Part shown: positions 27,614-36,213 of the stretch, in pieces | Layout: every line of letters begins with the position of its first letter | Position numbering within the stretch: the stretch's first letter is position 1 | Assembly: GCF_000719335.1 (NCBI RefSeq) | Contig: NZ_JOGB01000016.1 | Coordinates: 89,483 to 153,482 of the forward strand | Length of the DNA stretch: 64,000 nucleotides | Direction: 5' to 3' | From: Streptomyces sp. NRRL S-87 | GTDB taxonomy: Bacteria; Actinomycetota; Actinomycetes; Streptomycetales; Streptomycetaceae | Translations under genes and position numbers: made by a program | The notes under the pieces: model-generated | The model's database searches: none | What the model was told of the DNA's origin: nothing | The model's input: the letters and a program-made list of their open reading frames with translations, nothing else

Positions 27614-28270
27614 ATGAGCGAGGTACTGGCCGAGGCACAGCAGCGGCACTGGCAGGACACCTACACCACCCACCCCGGCATGTACGGCGAACAGCCGTCC
27701 GAGCCCGCCGTGCATGCCGCGGCGCTGTTCCGCACGGCCGGGGCTGGCGACGTGCTCGAACTCGGCGCCGGCCACGGCCGGGACGCCCTGTACTTCGCGC
27801 GCCAGGGGCTGACCGTGCAGGCGGCCGACTTCAGTGCCACCGGCCTCGCCCAGCTCAGGGCAGCCGCCCGCGACCTGGGCGTCGACGATCGGCTGTCCTG
27901 CTCCGTCCACGACGTACGCGAACCCCTGCCGCTACCCGACGACTCCGTGGACGCGGTCTTCGCTCACATGCTCCTCTGCATGGCGCTGTCCACCCGCGAG
28001 ATCCACACCCCGGTCGGCGAGATCCGCCGGGTCCTGCGACCTGGCGGCACCTTCGTCTACACCGTCCGCCACACCGGCGACGCCCATTACGGCACCGGCA
28101 TCGCCCACGGCGACGACATCCACGAACACGGCGGATTCGCCGTTCACTTCTTCCCGCGCCACCTGGTCGACACCCTCGCTCAGGGCTGGAGCCTCGAGGA
28201 GGTCCATCCCTTCGAAGAGGGCGACCTGCCCCGTCGGCTCTGGCGTGTCACCCAGACCCTGCCGCACTGA
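27614..28270 (+). CDS. Class I SAM-dependent methyltransferase
   Basis: A 218-residue methyltransferase. Motif I is VLELGAGHGRDALYFA, then VQAADFSATGLAQL, and the acidic-proline motif LPDDSVDAVFAHMLL. RRVLRPGGTFVYTVRH is the usual beta-5 region. The start at 27614 gives the common YWxxxY-like N-terminus (QQRHWQDTYTTHPGMYG), as in TehB/thiopurine methyltransferase-type enzymes that act on small, often chalcogen-containing substrates. Next to a sulfur module, S-methylation is conceivable but unproven. It is convergent with the cysteine desulfurase gene. Confidence 0.8.
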   Translation: MSEVLAEAQQRHWQDTYTTHPGMYGEQPSEPAVHAAALFRTAGAGDVLELGAGHGRDALYFARQGLTVQAADFSATGLAQLRAAARDLGVDDRLSCSVHDVREPLPLPDDSVDAVFAHMLLCMALSTREIHTPVGEIRRVLRPGGTFVYTVRHTGDAHYGTGIAHGDDIHEHGGFAVHFFPRHLVDTLAQGWSLEEVHPFEEGDLPRRLWRVTQTLPH

Positions 28271-28289
28271 CCCGTCCGGGCAGCGCGGA

Positions 28290-29456
28290 TCACCGGCCCG
28301 CGGCCGCCGCGACCAGCAGCGTGGCCGCCGTCTCGACCTCGGTCTGCGTGGTCCACCGACCCAGCGACAGCCGAATTGCCCCGAGTGCCCGGTCGGCGCC
28401 CAGGCCCATGGCGGTCAGGACCGGCGAAGGTGTGTGGGCCCCGCTGTGGCAGGCCGAGCCGGTGGAGGCCACGATCTCGAGAACGGCGGCGAGCAATTCG
28501 TGGCCGAGGACGCCGCCGATGCTGACGTTGAGCGTGTTGGGCAGGCGCCCCTTCTCCGGCCCGTTGAGGTGGACTCGGCCCGGAAGAGCGGCCGTGAGCC
28601 GGCGATGAAGGTCGTCGCGCAGGGCCGCGAGCCTGGCTGCGGCTCCGTCGGCCAGTTCGGCGGCGGCCAGTTCGGCCGCAGCCCCGAGGGCAACGGCAAG
28701 GGCCACGTTCTCCGTTCCGGCGCGCAAGCCGTGCTCCTGCCCGCCGCCGTAGACGACCGGCTCCAGCCGCACGCCGTCGCGTACGTAGAGTGCGGCCGCG
28801 CCCTTGGGGGCGTACATCTTGTGCCCGACGACGGTGAGCAGGTCCGCCCCCAAGGCCTGGACGTCGAGGGGGATCTTGCCCACTGCCTGGGCGGCGTCGC
28901 AGTGGAAGAGTGCGCCCCGCGCGTGGGCGAGGGCGGCGAGTTCGGTGACAGGCTGGAGGGCTCCGGTCTCGTTGTTGGCGGCCATGACCGAAACGAGGAC
29001 CGTGCCGTCGGTGAGCGCCTCCGCCAGGTCGGCCGGTGCCACGAGGCCCGTGCGGTCCACGGACAGCACCGTGATCCGCGCACCGTGCAGGCGTTGCAGG
29101 GCGCGGCAGGTTTCGAGTACCGCGGGGTGCTCGGTGGCCTGGGTGATCACGTGCGGGTGGGGGCGGCCGGAGGCGAGGACCGCGCCGCGCAGGGCGAGCA
29201 AGTCGGCCTCCGAGCCGGAGCCGGTGAAGACGACCTCCTCGGGCTGGCCGCCGATGAGGGCGGCGACCTGCGCGCGGGCATCAGCGAGGGCGCGTCGGGG
29301 TTCGGCTGCGTAGGGGTGGCTGCTGGAGGGGTTGCCGAAGAAGCGGGTCAGGTGCGGTGCCATCGCCTCCGCGACCCGCGGGTCCACGGGGGTGGTGGCG
29401 TTGTAGTCCAGGTAGACCGGGCCTTCGGCGAGGCCGGGGTGGGGCGGGAGGGTCAT
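28290..29456 (-). CDS. Cysteine desulfurase (NifS/IscS family)
   Basis: A 388-residue PLP enzyme that removes sulfur from cysteine as an enzyme persulfide. The ATG at 29456 overlaps the upstream regulator's TGA. YLDYNATTPVDPRV and the PLP lysine region VVGHKMYAPKGAAALY are present, with GGGQEHGLRAGTEN and the mobile-loop catalytic cysteine STGSACHSG. It is translationally coupled to an ArsR-rhodanese protein, which could receive the persulfide sulfur. No Fe-S scaffold gene is nearby, so a dedicated reactive-sulfur role seems likelier than Fe-S assembly. Confidence 0.93.
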   Translation of the reverse strand: MTLPPHPGLAEGPVYLDYNATTPVDPRVAEAMAPHLTRFFGNPSSSHPYAAEPRRALADARAQVAALIGGQPEEVVFTGSGSEADLLALRGAVLASGRPHPHVITQATEHPAVLETCRALQRLHGARITVLSVDRTGLVAPADLAEALTDGTVLVSVMAANNETGALQPVTELAALAHARGALFHCDAAQAVGKIPLDVQALGADLLTVVGHKMYAPKGAAALYVRDGVRLEPVVYGGGQEHGLRAGTENVALAVALGAAAELAAAELADGAAARLAALRDDLHRRLTAALPGRVHLNGPEKGRLPNTLNVSIGGVLGHELLAAVLEIVASTGSACHSGAHTPSPVLTAMGLGADRALGAIRLSLGRWTTQTEVETAATLLVAAAAGR

Positions 29457-30130
29457 TCCTCGGCTCCTGCGGTGACGGGGAGGTCGGCGAGACGCCATTC
29501 GAGCATGCCGTCGCTGAGCCGGACCGCCTTTCGGCCCCGGTCGCCGAGGAGGCGTACGGCGTCGTGGGCCATGACGCAGTACTCGCCCCGGCAGTAGGCC
29601 ACGACCTCGACCCCGTCAGGGAGTTCGCCGATGCGGTCGGCGAGTTCGGCGACGGGGATGGAGATGGCGCCCGGGATGTGGCCGGCTGCGTACTCCTCGG
29701 CCGGGCGTACGTCGAGGACGACCACGTCGCCTGCCTCGACGCGGGCGAGGAGCTGCTCGCGGGTGACCTCGGGGCCGGGCTCGTCGCCGAGGTAGGCGGT
29801 GCGGGCGGGCTCGACCTTCGCCTGGTGGGCGTGGGCGACACGGCGCAGCAGGGCGTACAGGGCGGCGACGTCCTCCCCGGCGAGCCGGTAGTGGATGCGT
29901 ACGCCGTCGCGGCGGGTGGCGACCAGGCCGGCTTGCTTGAGGGTCTGGAGGTGGGCGGAGGCGGTGGTCAGGTTCAGCCCGGCGGCCTTGGCCAGGGCAT
30001 CGACGGTGCGCTCGCCCTGGGCGAGGAGATCAAGCAGCTCCAGTCTCTTTCCGCTGGCCAGGGCCTTGCCTGTGGCGGCGAAGGCGTCGTAGAGCGCGGC
30101 CTTGGCTGGGCTGGTAGCGGTGTCCGACAT
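29453..30130 (-). CDS. ArsR-type HTH regulator fused to rhodanese domain
   Basis: 225 residues from ATG 30130 with TTGGAGGAAGCA just upstream. The N-terminal winged helix (about 1-105, LDLLAQGERTVDALAKAAGL and TASAHLQTLKQAGLVATR) is joined to a rhodanese domain (about 120-220). The latter carries VVVLDVRPAEEYAAGHIPGA and the active-site loop YCRGEYCVMAHDA with two cysteines. Such fusions are suited to sense persulfide by cysteine modification. It is the first gene of the operon with the desulfurase and divergent from the MBL-rhodanese gene, with a palindrome between them. Confidence 0.92.
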   Translation of the reverse strand: MSDTATSPAKAALYDAFAATGKALASGKRLELLDLLAQGERTVDALAKAAGLNLTTASAHLQTLKQAGLVATRRDGVRIHYRLAGEDVAALYALLRRVAHAHQAKVEPARTAYLGDEPGPEVTREQLLARVEAGDVVVLDVRPAEEYAAGHIPGAISIPVAELADRIGELPDGVEVVAYCRGEYCVMAHDAVRLLGDRGRKAVRLSDGMLEWRLADLPVTAGAEE

Positions 30131-30152
30131 TGCTTCCTCCAAAGATCTAAGG

Positions 30153-30163
30153 ATTATTGTAAT
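30153..30163. promoter_or_regulatory. Short AT-rich palindrome in divergent promoter
   Basis: ATTA-TTG-TAAT lies in an unusually AT-rich patch between the two divergent sulfur operons, 23 bp upstream of the regulator start. It is a plausible operator for the ArsR-rhodanese protein; no footprint evidence exists. Confidence 0.45.
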
Positions 30164-30216
30164 TGAGCGAGGCGGAGTCTGCCGCCGCATGCTCGTCATA
30201 GGTGAAAGGGCACGTC

Positions 30217-31587
30217 ATGAGCTTCACAGATGATCACCTGATACCCCTGGTCGACCAGGGGCTGGGCAACAGCGCCTACCTCGTCGACCTGGGGGACGGA
30301 CGGGCCCTCGCGGTGGACGCGAGCCGGGACCTCCGGGCCCTGAAGGCGGCGGCCGCCCGGCGCGGGCTGAGGGTGGCGTTCGCCGCCGACACCCATCTGC
30401 ACGCCGACTTCCTCTCCGGCGCGGTGCAGCTCGCCCACGACGACGGTGCCCGGGTACTGGCCTCGGCCACCGGAGACCGCACGTTCCCCCACATCCCTCT
30501 GGGCGACGGGGACGAGACGGACCTGGGCGGCCTGACGCTCCGGGCCCTGGCCACCCCAGGCCACACCGACGAGCACCTGTCCTTCCTGCTCCTGGACGGC
30601 GACCGGGAACTCGGTGTCTTCACCGGCGGCTCGATGATCGTGAACTCCGCCGCCCGCACCGACCTCCTCGGCGCCGACCGCACCGAAGAACTCGCCCGCG
30701 CCCAGTACCGCTCGCTCCGGCGCCTGGCCGAGCTCCCGGACCACACCGCCGTCTGGCCCACCCACGGCGTCGGCTCCTTCTGCTCCGCCGTACAGGGCGA
30801 CGAGCGCACCTCCACCATCGGCGCGCAGAAGCAGACCAACCCGCTGCTCGCCGCCGGTGACGAGGATGCCTTCGTCCGGCACCTCGTGGCAGGCCTGGGC
30901 ACCTACCCGGACTACTTCGACCGGCTCGCGGAGGCCAACCGTCGCGGGCCCGGCGTCCTGACCGCCGCCCCGCTGCTGCCCGCCCTCGACGCCGGGCAGG
31001 TCAGGGCCCTCCTGGCCGACGGCGGTCACGTGGTCGACGTACGCCCGGCGGCCGACTACGCGGCCGGCCACATCCCGGAATCCCTGTCCATCCCGCTGCG
31101 CGGACAGTTCGCGACCTGGCTGGGCTGGCTCCTGCCCGACACCGCCCCCGTCGCCTTCGTCGTGAACGACGACCAGGACCTCGCCGAGATCGTCTGGCAG
31201 GCGTACAAGATCGGCTACGAGCGGCTCGCCGGCCGCCTCGCCGGTGGCATGGCCGCCTGGCTGGCAGTCGGCAACACCCAGTCCACCACTGCGTTCGTCA
31301 AGGCCGACCAGGCTGCCGACCGTCCCTACCTCGATGTACGGCAGGACGCGGAGTTCGCCGCCGGGCACGTCCCCGGCTCCGTACACATCGAGCTCGGGGG
31401 CCTGAGCCTCGCCGCCCTCGACGCGCCCAAAGGTGCGGTCGTGGCCTGCGGCCACGGCGAGCGGGCGATGACCGCCGCCAGCCTCCTCGAACGAGCCGGT
31501 CATGCCGACGTCGCCGTCCTCGACGGCGGGCCCGCCGACTACGCGGCAGCCCACGGACAGCAGCTCGCCCAGGACGGAAACCCGTGA
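30217..31587 (+). CDS. MBL-fold hydrolase with two rhodanese domains (CstB/persulfide dioxygenase-like)
   Basis: 456 residues from ATG 30217, chosen for its GAAAGGGC site; a GTG lies at 30202. The MBL domain (about 1-245) has DTHLHADFLSG and TPGHTDEHLSF, keeping the ETHE1-type mononuclear-iron histidines, with Phe in place of the fourth zinc-type His. The usual Asp ligand region reads FTGGSMIV, so that residue is Gly. Rhodanese 1 (about 265-355) lacks the active cysteine (AFVVNDDQDLA); rhodanese 2 has it (VVACGHGERAMTA). This MBL-pseudorhodanese-rhodanese order matches staphylococcal CstB, which oxidises persulfide and releases thiosulfate. It overlaps the following exporter by GTGA. Confidence 0.9.
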   Translation: MSFTDDHLIPLVDQGLGNSAYLVDLGDGRALAVDASRDLRALKAAAARRGLRVAFAADTHLHADFLSGAVQLAHDDGARVLASATGDRTFPHIPLGDGDETDLGGLTLRALATPGHTDEHLSFLLLDGDRELGVFTGGSMIVNSAARTDLLGADRTEELARAQYRSLRRLAELPDHTAVWPTHGVGSFCSAVQGDERTSTIGAQKQTNPLLAAGDEDAFVRHLVAGLGTYPDYFDRLAEANRRGPGVLTAAPLLPALDAGQVRALLADGGHVVDVRPAADYAAGHIPESLSIPLRGQFATWLGWLLPDTAPVAFVVNDDQDLAEIVWQAYKIGYERLAGRLAGGMAAWLAVGNTQSTTAFVKADQAADRPYLDVRQDAEFAAGHVPGSVHIELGGLSLAALDAPKGAVVACGHGERAMTAASLLERAGHADVAVLDGGPADYAAAHGQQLAQDGNP

Positions 31588-32846
31588 ACGCTCCGACCGC
31601 CGCACCCACCAATGCGGCCGAGCGCCCCGTGCGCCTCGGCCTCCGAGAGAACTGGCTCCAGTTCACCCTGCTGGTCATCGTCAACATCTGCGTCGGCGGC
31701 CTCGTCGGCCTGGAACGCACCACCGTCCCGCTGATCGGCACCGAGACCTTCGGCATCACCAGCGACCTGGCCGTCTTCTCCTTCATCATCGCCTTCGGCA
31801 CCACCAAGGCACTGACCAACCTCGCCGCCGGCGCGCTGACCGCCCGCTTCCGCCGCAAGCAACTCCTGATCACCGGCTGGCTGATCGGCATACCCGTCCC
31901 CTTCGCCCTCGCCTGGGCACCGTCCTGGGGCTGGATCGTCGCCGCCAACGTCCTCCTCGGCCTCAACCAGGGCCTGACCTGGTCGATGACCGTCAACATG
32001 AAGATCGACCTCGTCGGCCCCGCCCGTCGTGGACTGGCCACCGGCCTCAACGAGGCCGCCGGCTACACGGCGGTCGGCGTCACCGCCCTCCTCACCGGCT
32101 ACCTCGCCACCACCCACGGCCTGCGCCCGGTCCCCGAACTCATCGGCGTCGTCTTCGTCGCCGCCGGCCTCGCCCTCTCCCTCGTCGTACGCGACACCGC
32201 CGCCCACGTCGCCCTCGAACTCGCCCACCACGCCAAACCCCTGCCCACCGGCCTGAAGGCCACCTTCGCCCGCACCTCCTGGCACAACCGATCGCTGCGC
32301 GGCGCCAGCCAGGCCGGCCTGGTCAACAACCTCAACGACGGCCTCACCTGGGGCGTCTTCCCCCTCCTCTTCACCGACCACGGACTCGGACTCGCCGCCG
32401 TAGGCCTCATCAAGGGCCTCTACCCAATACTCTGGGGCCTCGGCCAGATCCCCACCGGCCACCTCGCCGACCGCATCGGCCGCAAACCCCTCATCGTCAC
32501 CGGCATGCTCGTCCAATCCGTCGGCTTCGTCCTCGCCCTCGCCCTCCTGGACCGACCCCTACTCGCCGGAGTCCTCTCCGCGGTCTTCCTCGGCCTGGGC
32601 ACCGCCATGGTCTACCCGGCCCTGATCGCCTCCGTCTCCGACCACGCCCACCCCGCCTGGCGGGCCAACGCCCTTGGTACCTACCGCTTCTGGCGCGACA
32701 TCGGCTACGCCGCCGGAGCCCTCGTCGCCGGCCTCCTCGCCGACGCCTTCGGGCTCAACGCCACCGTGATTGCGGCCGCGGTACTCACCGCCTGCTCCGG
32801 ACTCCTCGCAGCCCGCTGGATCACCGAGAACACCGCCCCTCGCTGA
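31584..32846 (+). CDS. MFS transporter of the sulfur module
   Basis: A 420-residue, twelve-helix major facilitator starting at GTG 31584 within the stop of the MBL gene. The loop 2-3 segment AAGALTARFRRKQLL and loop 8-9 GHLADRIGRKPLIVTG are the MFS signature positions. The tight coupling suggests it exports a product of the upstream enzyme, such as thiosulfate or sulfite, or imports a substrate. Specificity cannot be read directly. Confidence 0.88.
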   Translation: MNAPTAAPTNAAERPVRLGLRENWLQFTLLVIVNICVGGLVGLERTTVPLIGTETFGITSDLAVFSFIIAFGTTKALTNLAAGALTARFRRKQLLITGWLIGIPVPFALAWAPSWGWIVAANVLLGLNQGLTWSMTVNMKIDLVGPARRGLATGLNEAAGYTAVGVTALLTGYLATTHGLRPVPELIGVVFVAAGLALSLVVRDTAAHVALELAHHAKPLPTGLKATFARTSWHNRSLRGASQAGLVNNLNDGLTWGVFPLLFTDHGLGLAAVGLIKGLYPILWGLGQIPTGHLADRIGRKPLIVTGMLVQSVGFVLALALLDRPLLAGVLSAVFLGLGTAMVYPALIASVSDHAHPAWRANALGTYRFWRDIGYAAGALVAGLLADAFGLNATVIAAAVLTACSGLLAARWITENTAPR

Positions 32847-33067
32847 CCCTGCACGTGGAGGCTCCCCTGCAGCCAGGATCCCGCTCGCGTTCACCGGGAG
32901 TCAGCCTGTCCCGGAGGCCGGCAAGCCGAAACCGCGCCCCGGCATCACCGTCGGCCGTCTTCCACGCGGTTTCCGCTCTCATGCCAGACGTCGGCAGACC
33001 ATCCGATCCGGCTCTCGCTGTCAGCGCCTGCCCGTATCCTGACGGTTGCCTATTTCGAGGGGGGACG

Positions 33068-34063
33068 GTGTCAACTGTTCGTTCGAGCCGCAGGATTGAA
33101 AGGGCTGGCGTTAACGCCCTGCGCACACTGCTTGAGGACCACGATCACATCGTCCAGGAGATCGACGGAGGGAATGATCATGGCGAAGACATGATCATCA
33201 ACTTCACGCGCGGCGGTAAACGAACAGGCTACTGGATCGCCATCCAAGTCAAGAGCGGCAAGAAGTACAAGCGGGCCAACGGATATGCGATCCCAGTCGA
33301 AGATCACTTCGATGATTGGCGACAGAGCCGCATCCCCATCGTGGGCGTCGTGTACGACATGAAGAAAAAGGAACTATTCTGGGTCAATCTCACCGAGCAG
33401 TTACGACTTACCGAGGAGAGCCCCGGCTGGATCCAAGTGCCAAATGCCTCACGGCTGGACGCTGACTCCGTACACGACTTTTGCCTGCAGATCTCAACCT
33501 ACGCCGGCGGCGCACGGATGCGAATTCGATCCGAGAGCGAGGAAGACGCGTTCGCTGAAGCCGTGCGCGCCAGGCAGGGACTCGACCCCGAAACAGCGCC
33601 GAACCCGCTATACGAAGGCCTTGCCGATTTTGCCCTTCGCTACGAAGATCGACTGCGGGTCATCGCGAAGGACTGGCTGCGCTCCATCCCTTTGCAAATC
33701 TTGGCCCTGATCATGATTTGGGAGTGGCCCCGGCAAATCCGTTTCGTCGAGGGATCCTCGGATGTGTACCCGATCCCATGGGTGGTCAGCCTCTACTCCT
33801 TCATCGCCCTCATGGCCTTGACCATCTTCTTTGAATTCAGGGCAGGCAGGATACCGAGAGAGACCGGCAGCTGGCTCACGCTAATTGTGAGCAACTTCCT
33901 ATGGATTCCCATCATGGACCCTGACGGTGATCGAGGCTGGTGGGGAACGACGTGGATCATCGCCGGAATCATCGTCCCCTCGATCGGGGTCAAATTTCTA
34001 TTCATTAGCTTTGTTAGGTTCGCCCGCGACCGCAAAAAGAAGCTACTTGAAGCCAATGTGTAG
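33068..34063 (+). CDS. DUF4365-like nuclease domain fused to four membrane helices
   Basis: 331 residues from GTG 33068 with GAGGGGGGAC ahead. Residues about 1-165 resemble DUF4365, a PD-(D/E)XK-like domain: acidic NDHGEDMIINF, then WIAIQVKSGKKYK, with Q-x-K in the usual place, and RIPIVGVVYD. After a charged linker the C-terminal third has four hydrophobic helices (IPLQILALIMIW, VVSLYSFIALMALTIFF, LTLIVSNFLWIPIM, WIIAGIIVPSIGVKFLF). The codons use more A/T in third position than any neighbour, a sign of recent transfer. A membrane-anchored effector of a defence system is a reasonable guess; nothing here proves it. Confidence 0.65.
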   Translation: MSTVRSSRRIERAGVNALRTLLEDHDHIVQEIDGGNDHGEDMIINFTRGGKRTGYWIAIQVKSGKKYKRANGYAIPVEDHFDDWRQSRIPIVGVVYDMKKKELFWVNLTEQLRLTEESPGWIQVPNASRLDADSVHDFCLQISTYAGGARMRIRSESEEDAFAEAVRARQGLDPETAPNPLYEGLADFALRYEDRLRVIAKDWLRSIPLQILALIMIWEWPRQIRFVEGSSDVYPIPWVVSLYSFIALMALTIFFEFRAGRIPRETGSWLTLIVSNFLWIPIMDPDGDRGWWGTTWIIAGIIVPSIGVKFLFISFVRFARDRKKKLLEANV

Positions 34064-34806
34064 AGCGGTGGAGGCTTGCGAAGCGCATTGAACTGTGGCG
34101 GGTCACCGTACGCATCCCGAGCATTCAAGTGAGCAGGGTCACACGTTTGCGCGGCCGTCGATATTCGCACGTCTCCAGGCATCGAACGTCAATTCCAGGG
34201 CTCAACGAGGCTGCTGACCCAGAGGAAGGCGGCGGCTGCACTACGAGGGACGAAGCCGACGGGACAAACTATCAATTTAGCCACTCGAGGCCCACGTCAA
34301 CTGTCGTCACAGGGAACTCCTAGCTGAACCCGCTGGGGGCCGTCTCAGCCTCCATTGCGCGTGGTGCGCCGGAGTACGATGGCCCGGAGGCCAACGATCG
34401 CCGATGGGACGCACCGTCAAGTCCCGCGTGATCCCACGACGTTGGCGTAGCGGGCGTCTTGGAGCGCCCGCGCAGGTGGCAGGGCGGCTCAGGTCTGGAC
34501 GGTGCTGTCGCCGTGCTCGAGCTGGGACCTGCCGAGACCGTTCGACGCGCGGTGGCGACGCCTCTGACACCCGTCGTCCGGCTTGGGCGAAGTTCGAGCC
34601 TCAACCCAGACCAAGCGCGACTTCATGGAGCCCTGCTCGTGTCGTCTGGGACGACAAACTGGACGTCCAGGTCTGGGTCACTGCGAGCGCCCTGTCAACA
34701 GCGGCGGCAGCGTATGCGCAGGCCGGCGTAGAGCTGTGCGGACAACCGATGAAGACCGGCGCGACGGCGTCACGACAAGCGGACGGGCCGGTTGACCAGT
34801 CAGAAC
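34064..34806. other. 743-bp stretch with no recognisable gene
   Basis: No reading frame on either strand shows a convincing start, family motif or typical Streptomyces codon bias. The composition is mixed and less GC-rich at the left. I looked for integrase or transposase motifs and saw none. It is probably decayed mobile-element sequence. Confidence 0.5.
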
Positions 34807-34917
34807 CTAGTCGTCATCACCTTCGGTCAGGTGCTCCATGATCCGCTCCGCGGTCGCCTCAGGGAGGGTCGGAGCCCGTTGCAACCAGTGATCAAGCCAC
34901 TCGGCATCCGTCATCAT
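34807..34917 (-). CDS. Small 36-aa ORF, mobile-element type
   Basis: From tandem ATGs at 34917/34914 the frame reads [18 protein letters not shown], then a helical acidic end ([16 protein letters not shown]) and a TAG at 34807. Small proteins with the same DAEWLDxxLxxAP opening are frequent beside integration modules of actinobacterial elements (recalled, not searched). It lies 49 bp from the right copy of the ALDH repeat. The ribosome site is weak. Confidence 0.5.
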   Translation of the reverse strand: MMTDAEWLDHWLQRAPTLPEATAERIMEHLTEGDDD

Positions 34918-34965
34918 GCCTGGTCAGCTACCTCTCGTATCTACGGACTTTCATCAAACTCCGCA

Positions 34966-35065
34966 CACGCCGCCTTCGGCGGCTACAAGCAGTCCGGCAT
35001 CGGCCGCGAGACCCACAAGATGATGCTGGACCACTACCAGCAGACGAAGAACCTGCTGGTCAGCA
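34966..35065 (+). repeat. 100-bp direct repeat, right copy (displaced ALDH fragment)
   Basis: Identical to 26080-26179. It is a fragment of the ALDH 3' coding region outside any dehydrogenase gene. Its right edge coincides with the point where the neighbouring MFS gene loses its C-terminus. Confidence 0.97.
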
Positions 35066-36208
35066 CAGCGCCGGGTAACCGCCCAAGGGTCCGGCCAGGA
35101 CTGCGCCGGCGAAGGGGGCGAGGGCTGCTGCGGCATGGGATGGCGCTCCGAGGAGTCCGGAGAGGCGGCCGTAGTGGGTGGTTCCCCAGCGGTCGGTGAC
35201 CGCGGTGGCCTGGAGGAGGGTGAGGTTGCCTCGGATGCCCCCGGCGAGGACGGACACGGCCACGAGTACGGGATAGGGGCCGGCCACGGTGGCGAGGGTG
35301 GCGGTGGTGAGGGCGCCGAGTGCGATCAGACTGATGGTGCGGGCCGTGACGCCGAGGCGGCGGGCGAGGGTTGCGTACAGGGTTCGGCCGAGGGTCTGCC
35401 CCGCGCCGCCGAGGCCGAGGGCCCACGCCGCCTGGGTGGTGGTGTAGCCGCGTTCGAGGAAGAGGGGGACGAGGCCGATGACGACGGCGTACATCGCGAA
35501 GGCGGACAGCGTGAAGGTGATGGCCGACATCCAGAACGGCCGGCTGCGCACGACGCGTTCATGGCCGCCGGCGACGTGCGGCGGGCTCGGAGGAGCCGCG
35601 GGCCAGGGGGCCTTGAGGGCGAGGGCGTGGGTCGGAACCGTTATGGCCGCGAGGATGCCTGCGAGTACTGCGTAGGTGGCTCGCCAGGTCATGTGGGCGG
35701 CGAGGGCGGCGGTCAGGGGCGCGAAGACGGTGGAGGCGAGTCCGCCGGCGAGGGTGACGATGGTGAGGGCGCGGACGTGGTCGGGGGCCCACCAGCGGGT
35801 GAGGGCGGCGAAGGCGGCCTGGTAGAAGGTGGCGGCCATCGACGCCCCGGCGAGCACCCACCCGGCAGTGAAGACAGCGAGGTTGGGGGCGGCGGCCACG
35901 ACGAGGAGGCTCGCGGGGCCGAGGACGGACTTGGCCGTCATGACGGCGTGCGGGCCGCGGTGGTCCAGGACGCGGCCGACGTAGATGCCAGCGATGGCGG
36001 AGACGATGAGGGCTGCGGAGAAGGCGGCGGTGGTCGCTCCCGCGGGCCATCCGGTGTTCTTCGTGATGGTGGGGTTGAGGACGGGGAAGGCCTAGTAGAG
36101 GACGCCCCAGCTGGTGATCTGCGTGGCGCAGAGGGCGGGCAGGACGGCGCGTGGCCGCGACCGGACCCCCGTCCCGGTCGCGGCCACGTCGGCCTTGGTG
36201 TTGGTCAT
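35060..36208 (-). pseudogene. MFS transporter of ars cluster, nonsense mutation and 3' truncation
   Basis: Reading from ATG 36208, 38 codons (to TSWGVLY) are followed by TAG at 36092-36094. The frame then continues without gap as AFPVLNPTITKNTGWPAG and through to GPLGGYPAL. Homologues read WGVLYYAFPVL, so a TAC tyrosine codon has become amber. The 3' end is also missing: at the ALDH repeat the sequence stops after GGYPAL, two or three helices short. It follows the FAD oxidoreductase by five bases in the ars operon. A short downstream product from 35941 could in principle start, but it would lack both ends. Confidence 0.85.
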
Positions 36209-36213
36209 GCGGG

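Noticed and set aside
24196..27660. A 1154-codon minus-strand frame joining the defence-like gene with antisense ALDH
   Set aside because: The conserved part is only 26180-27231; the rest is the shadow of the ALDH and GAF-regulator genes, open because of high GC.
27454..28608. Plus-strand 384-codon frame across the methyltransferase
   Set aside because: Arg/Pro-rich shadow; the methyltransferase in the neighbouring frame has all motifs.
34064..34806. Search for an integrase or transposase remnant explaining the repeat-flanked segment
   Set aside because: No recombinase motif such as a tyrosine-recombinase HxxR or serine-recombinase core could be found in any frame.
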